A stretch of 64,000 nt of DNA. It comes from Pandoraea vervacti. Its GTDB lineage: Bacteria > Pseudomonadota > Gammaproteobacteria > Burkholderiales > Burkholderiaceae. The notes beneath the pieces are model-generated. The model was not told the DNA's origin. It was given only the letters and a program-made list of their open reading frames with translations, and ran no database searches. The stretch covers positions 3,720,001 through 3,784,000 of the forward strand of contig NZ_CP010897.2 in assembly GCF_000934605.2 (NCBI RefSeq), written 5' to 3'. This document shows, one piece after another, positions 60,012-64,000 of the stretch. Made by a program: the position numbers and the translations under genes. Numbering within the stretch: position 1 is the stretch's first letter; every line of letters starts with the position of its first letter.

Positions 60012-60043
60012 AACGCGCCCTGACATCGTCGGGCGCGTTTTTT
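60012..60043. terminator. Bidirectional terminator after yhbY
   Basis: AACGCGCCC and GGGCGCGTT flank a loop that can extend the stem (GAC-ATC-GTC). A TTTTTT follows on the plus strand, and TTCTTTT on the minus strand, so it can end yhbY and the converging greA unit. Confidence 0.85.
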
Positions 60044-60134
60044 GTTGGTGAAACGGCAAAGTCGGGTACAAAACGGGTACGGAACGGACAGGAAACGGGC
60101 ATGGGTCGGCCACGCTCGCCCACCGCTGCGGCTT

Positions 60135-60650
60135 TTAGCCGCGCACCGGCTGTCGCCAGATCAGCGCAACGCCAAGCAGGCTTTGCAGCAGATAGATACC
60201 GCTCGAAATGCCGTGAAGCATGCCAAAACGTGCGGCATGGGCCGATTGGCCAATGTCCACGCCGGACGCTTCCGCCTGCGCGCGCAGCTGTGCCATGAAA
60301 GGCTGCAAAGCGAACGAGCTGATCAGCACGCACACCATCATCGCCACCGCCAGCCAGCGCAGCACCCGGTAGCTACGCGCCACCGACGCATCGGCCGTAC
60401 GCGAGATGAGCGCCGTCGCCAGCCAGACCAGCAACACACCACAGACCAGACTCAGCCAGGCCTGGGAGTGAAACAGTCGCCCGGCGACCGTGCCGGCCAC
60501 CATGCGCGACTCAAGCACGGCGAAGAGCGTGGGGGCCACGAGGTAACCGATGGCCCACTGGCTGCCGCACCAGACGGTCGCAATCAGCCGGAACAGACGT
60601 TCGAGCCGTGGCGCGCCGCCGGTAGACGTCACGTCAGACGTAGCGGACAT
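60135..60650 (-). CDS. DUF4149-type membrane protein
   Basis: 171 residues from the ATG at 60650, inside the end of greA (17-base overlap). Four membrane segments: LIATVWCGSQWAIGYLVAPT, LVCGVLLVWLATALIS, VLRWLAVAMMVCVLISSFAL and GISSGIYLLQSLLGVALIW. An AELESRMVAG-like loop after helix 1 reads FAVLESRMVAGTVAGRLFH. The family is common beside greA/carB in Burkholderiaceae; function unknown. Overlap with greA implies coupled translation. Confidence 0.82.
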   Translation of the reverse strand: MSATSDVTSTGGAPRLERLFRLIATVWCGSQWAIGYLVAPTLFAVLESRMVAGTVAGRLFHSQAWLSLVCGVLLVWLATALISRTADASVARSYRVLRWLAVAMMVCVLISSFALQPFMAQLRAQAEASGVDIGQSAHAARFGMLHGISSGIYLLQSLLGVALIWRQPVRG

Positions 60651-61110
60651 CGATGATCTCGTACTCACGCACGCCGCTCGGGGCCTGCACTTCGGCCACA
60701 TCGCCTGCGTACTTACCGATCAATGCACGGGCAATCGGCGAACTCACCGAAATCTTGCCGTGCTCCAGGTCCGCTTCGTCGTCACCGACGATTTGATACT
60801 CGACCGTGCCGCCGTTCTCGAGGTCTTCGAGCTCGACGGTCGCAGCAAAGACCACGCGGCCCTCGGCGTCGAGCGCCGCCGGGTCGATAATCTGGGCTGC
60901 CGAGAGCTTCGATTCCAGATCGGCAATGCGACCTTCGATGAAGCCCTGCTTTTCCTTTGCGGCGTCGTACTCCGCATTTTCCGACAGATCGCCCTGCGCA
61001 CGGGCTTCAGCAATCGCAGTGATCACGTTCGGACGTTCGACGGTCTTCAGGCGGTGCAGCTCTTCCTTGAGCAGCTCAGCGCCCCGCTTGGTCAGAGGAA
61101 TGGTACTCAT
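60634..61110 (-). CDS. greA: Transcription elongation factor GreA
   Basis: 158 residues from the ATG at 61110, the standard GreA length. The N-terminal coiled-coil (TIPLTKRGAELLKEELHRL, then EARAQGDLSENAEYDAAKEK) carries the acidic tip that enters the RNA polymerase channel; the C-terminal domain reads YQIVGDDEADLEHGKISVSS and SPIARALIGKYAGDVAEVQA. It rescues backtracked RNA polymerase by stimulating transcript cleavage. It lies 306 bases after carB; that gap shows no gene or clear terminator. Confidence 0.97.
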   Translation of the reverse strand: MSTIPLTKRGAELLKEELHRLKTVERPNVITAIAEARAQGDLSENAEYDAAKEKQGFIEGRIADLESKLSAAQIIDPAALDAEGRVVFAATVELEDLENGGTVEYQIVGDDEADLEHGKISVSSPIARALIGKYAGDVAEVQAPSGVREYEIIDVRYV

Positions 61111-61416
61111 GCGCGTTGTTCCGAAAGACAAAAAAATTGCCGCAGCTAAGCCGCATTCGCACTTTTTGCGAACGCCGCTCGACCGCGGCTGTGACACCTG
61201 TGTTGCGCTAGTGTAGCAGAGTTGCCGACGCTGCCAACCGGAGGACCGGTCGTGCGGCGCGGCACCCTACGCAGAGCACAATCGGTGCGCGTTTAAAGCA
61301 TTTGGCGCCCCCAACAGGGATCAGTTCCCCGACGGGCGCGCCATTTGTTTTGCGTCTTTGCCCGGAACGGCGACAACCACCGACCATCCCGGGCGCACCC
61401 ACCGCAACGCGCCAGC

Positions 61417-64000
61417 TTACGCCGGCAGTTGCGCATGCAGCCCCTGAAGGTCATAGACCTCGAGGTTTTGCAGGTATTTCAAGCCTTCCACGGCGGCGCG
61501 GGCGCCCGAGATCGTCGTGTAATACGTGACCTTGTGCGCCTGTGCCGACATCCGGATCGAGCGCGAATCGGCAATCGCGGTGCGGGTTTCATCCACCGTG
61601 GTGAACACCAGCGCGATTTCGCCGTTCTTGATCATGTCGACAATGTGCGGACGGCCGTCCTTCACCTTGTTGACCACACGCACGGGGATTCCGGCGGCTT
61701 CGATTGCGGCGGCGGTGCCGCGCGTGGCGATGATCGGGTAGCCCAGCGCGTGCAACATGCGGGCGACTTCGACAGCGCGCGGCTTGTCGGCATCCTTGAC
61801 CGTGAGCAACACCGTGCCCGACGCGGGCAGGCGCGAGCCCGCCGCCAGTTGCGACTTGAAGAGCGCTTCACCGAACGTGCGGCCAACCCCCATCACTTCG
61901 CCCGTCGAGCGCATTTCCGGTCCAAGCACCGGGTCGACACCCGGGAACTTCACGAACGGGAACACCGCTTCCTTGACGCTGTAGTACGGCGGCACGACCT
62001 CGCCGTTCACGCCTTGCGACGTGAGCGACTGCCCGGCCATCGCGCGCGCGGCGATCTTGGCCAACTGACGGCCGGTCGCCTTCGACACGTACGGCACCGT
62101 ACGCGAGGCGCGCGGATTCACTTCCAGCACATAGATCGTGTCGACGCCGTTGCCCTGTTGAATCGCGAACTGCACGTTCATCAGGCCGACCACGTTCAGC
62201 GCCCTGGCCATCTCGGCCGTCTGACGCTTGAGCTCGGCAATGGTCTCGGCCGACAGCGAGTACGGCGGCAGCGAGCAGGCCGAGTCGCCCGAGTGAACGC
62301 CCGCCTGTTCGATGTGCTCCATCACGCCGCCGATGTAGACGTCCTTACCGTCCGAAATGCAGTCGACGTCGCACTCGATCGCATCGTCGAGGAAGCGATC
62401 GAGCAGCACCGGGCTGTCGTTGCTCACCTTGACGGCCTCGCGCATGTAGCGCTCCAGGTCACGCGGCTCGTGCACGATTTCCATCGCGCGACCGCCCAGC
62501 ACGTACGACGGGCGAACCACCAGCGGATAGCCGATCTCGGCCGCCAGCTTGAGGGCTTCGTCTTCGGCGCGGGCCGTACGGTTCGGCGGCTGACGCAGTC
62601 CGAGGTCCTGCAGCAGCTTCTGGAAGCGCTCGCGGTCTTCTGCGGCGTCGATCATGTCAGGGCTCGTGCCGATGATCGGCACACCATTCGCTTCGAGATC
62701 GAGCGCGAGCTTCAGCGGGGTCTGACCGCCATATTGGACGATCACGCCGACCGGCTTTTCCAGATCCACGATTTCCAGCACGTCTTCGAGCGTGACCGGT
62801 TCGAAGTACAGGCGATCGGACGTGTCATAGTCCGTCGACACCGTTTCCGGGTTGCAGTTGACCATGATGGTCTCGTACCCGTCTTCGCGCAGCGCGAGCG
62901 CGGCGTGCACGCAGCAATAGTCGAACTCGATACCCTGACCGATACGATTCGGGCCACCGCCCAGCACCATGATCTTCTTCTTGTCGGTCGGCTGGGCTTC
63001 GCACTCTTCCTCGTAGGTCGAGTACATGTATGCGGTGTTCGTCGAGAATTCGGCGGCGCACGTGTCCACGCGCTTGTAGACCGGGCGCACCTTCTGGGCG
63101 ATACGCGCCTTGCGAACGGCAGTCTGATCGGTGCCGAGCAGCTTGGCCAGACGGCGATCCGAGAAGCCGCTTTGCTTCAGGAAGCGCAGCTCTTCGGTCG
63201 ACAGGCTTTCCAGCGTACGGCCGGCGAGCGCCTTTTCCTTCTTGACGATGGCTTCGAGCTGCGCCAGGAACCACGGATCGATGGCGGTCTCGGCATACAC
63301 TTCTTCGAGGCTCATGCCCAGACGGAAGGCGTCGCCCACGTACCAGATACGGTCCGGGCCCGGCTCGCCGATTTCGGCCACGATTTCGTCACGATCGGTC
63401 GACTTCTCATCTAGACCGTCCACACCGACTTCCAGGCCACGCATGGCCTTCTGGAACGACTCCTGGAACGTGCGCCCCATGGCCATCACTTCACCGACCG
63501 ACTTCATCTGCGTGGTCAGGCGGGCATCGGCCTCGCGGAACTTCTCGAAGGCGAAACGCGGCACCTTGGTCACGACGTAATCGATCGTCGGCTCGAACGA
63601 AGCCGGCGTCGCACCGCCCGTGATTTCGTTGCGCAATTCGTCGAGCGTATAACCCACGGCCAGCTTGGCTGCGACCTTGGCGATCGGGAAGCCAGTGGCC
63701 TTCGAGGCCAGTGCCGACGAACGCGACACACGCGGGTTCATTTCGATGACGACCATACGGCCGTCCTTCGGATTGATCGAGAACTGCACGTTCGAGCCGC
63801 CCGTCTCCACACCGATCTCGCGCAGCACGGCGAGCGATGCGTTACGCAGCAGTTGGTATTCCTTGTCGGTCAGCGTCTGCGCCGGGGCCACGGTGATCGA
63901 GTCGCCCGTGTGCACGCCCATCGGGTCGAGGTTCTCGATCGAGCACACGATGATGCAATTGTCGGCGCGGTCGCGCACGACTTCCATCTCGAACTCCTTC
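61417..64000 (-). CDS. carB: Carbamoyl-phosphate synthase large subunit (N-terminus beyond window)
   Basis: About 861 C-terminal residues are visible; the frame runs off the right edge (reading KEFEMEVVRDRADN there). Present are the end of the first ATP-grasp domain (MGVHTGDSITVAPAQTLTD, NPRVSRSSALASKATGFPIA), the oligomerisation region, the second ATP-grasp half (MVNCNPETVSTDYDTSDRLY, then ARASRTVPYV-type NPRASRTVPYVSKATG) and the C-terminal allosteric MGS-like domain (GTVLLTVKDADK, then ALGYPIIATRGTAAAIEAAG). It makes carbamoyl phosphate from bicarbonate, glutamine-derived ammonia and ATP. carA should lie just outside the window. Confidence 0.97.
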   Translation of the reverse strand, partial: KEFEMEVVRDRADNCIIVCSIENLDPMGVHTGDSITVAPAQTLTDKEYQLLRNASLAVLREIGVETGGSNVQFSINPKDGRMVVIEMNPRVSRSSALASKATGFPIAKVAAKLAVGYTLDELRNEITGGATPASFEPTIDYVVTKVPRFAFEKFREADARLTTQMKSVGEVMAMGRTFQESFQKAMRGLEVGVDGLDEKSTDRDEIVAEIGEPGPDRIWYVGDAFRLGMSLEEVYAETAIDPWFLAQLEAIVKKEKALAGRTLESLSTEELRFLKQSGFSDRRLAKLLGTDQTAVRKARIAQKVRPVYKRVDTCAAEFSTNTAYMYSTYEEECEAQPTDKKKIMVLGGGPNRIGQGIEFDYCCVHAALALREDGYETIMVNCNPETVSTDYDTSDRLYFEPVTLEDVLEIVDLEKPVGVIVQYGGQTPLKLALDLEANGVPIIGTSPDMIDAAEDRERFQKLLQDLGLRQPPNRTARAEDEALKLAAEIGYPLVVRPSYVLGGRAMEIVHEPRDLERYMREAVKVSNDSPVLLDRFLDDAIECDVDCISDGKDVYIGGVMEHIEQAGVHSGDSACSLPPYSLSAETIAELKRQTAEMARALNVVGLMNVQFAIQQGNGVDTIYVLEVNPRASRTVPYVSKATGRQLAKIAARAMAGQSLTSQGVNGEVVPPYYSVKEAVFPFVKFPGVDPVLGPEMRSTGEVMGVGRTFGEALFKSQLAAGSRLPASGTVLLTVKDADKPRAVEVARMLHALGYPIIATRGTAAAIEAAGIPVRVVNKVKDGRPHIVDMIKNGEIALVFTTVDETRTAIADSRSIRMSAQAHKVTYYTTISGARAAVEGLKYLQNLEVYDLQGLHAQLPA

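Noticed and set aside
61345..63414. A 689-codon open frame opposite carB
   Set aside because: Antisense shadow of carB with no domain or start signal.

Overview
The window is a 64 kb piece of a GC-rich beta-proteobacterial chromosome. Gene content and order (sixA-olsB-ppx-ppk1-phoR-phoB-phoU-pstBACS-glmM-folP-ftsH-rlmE-yhbY-greA-carB, a second groESL locus with paired Hsp20 genes, and many LysR/GntR/AraC/MarR regulators) point to the Burkholderiaceae. Pandoraea is my best guess, with Burkholderia, Paraburkholderia or Cupriavidus as alternatives. This rests on recognised proteins and gene order, not on a search. No insertion sequence, phage gene, CRISPR array or rRNA was seen. One tRNA is present (Pro, anticodon TGG, 40627-40703).

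Layout. 1-7.6 kb: small metabolic modules, each beside its own regulator: a truncated MscS-type channel, mmsA with a divergent LysR gene, a PLP aminotransferase with a divergent GntR gene, and an SDR overlapping an AraC gene. 7.8-12 kb: accessory genes (a small acidic protein, a decayed coding remnant, a TPR protein, an MFS exporter). 12-16.8 kb: a heat-shock island in which groES-groEL, with an atypical GroEL lacking the GGM tail, and an unknown gene lie opposite two Hsp20 genes; sigma-32-like promoters are visible on both sides. 16.9-18.9 kb: a LysR regulator divergent from an alpha/beta hydrolase.

19.4-39 kb: a large organosulfur-scavenging island. The + strand carries metQNI, two SfnB-type flavoproteins, a DmoA/NtaA-type flavin monooxygenase, a DszC-like flavoprotein, an SfnR-like sigma-54 activator and ssuD. 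The - strand carries two aliphatic-sulfonate-type ABC transporters, a second NtaA/SnaA-type monooxygenase and a mercaptopyruvate-type sulfurtransferase. Together the genes suggest uptake of sulfonates, sulfones, sulfides or methionine-like compounds and flavin-dependent release of sulfite. This is the most unusual part of the window.

39-40.7 kb: a MarR gene divergent from an SDR across a perfect palindrome, then tRNA-Pro. 40.9-53.4 kb: the phosphate regulon. Pho-box-like sequences precede olsB, ppx, ppk1 and pstS, linking ornithine-lipid synthesis and polyphosphate turnover to PhoB. 53.9-64 kb: conserved housekeeping genes (glmM, folP, ftsH, rlmE, yhbY, a DUF4149-type membrane protein, greA, and carB running off the right edge).
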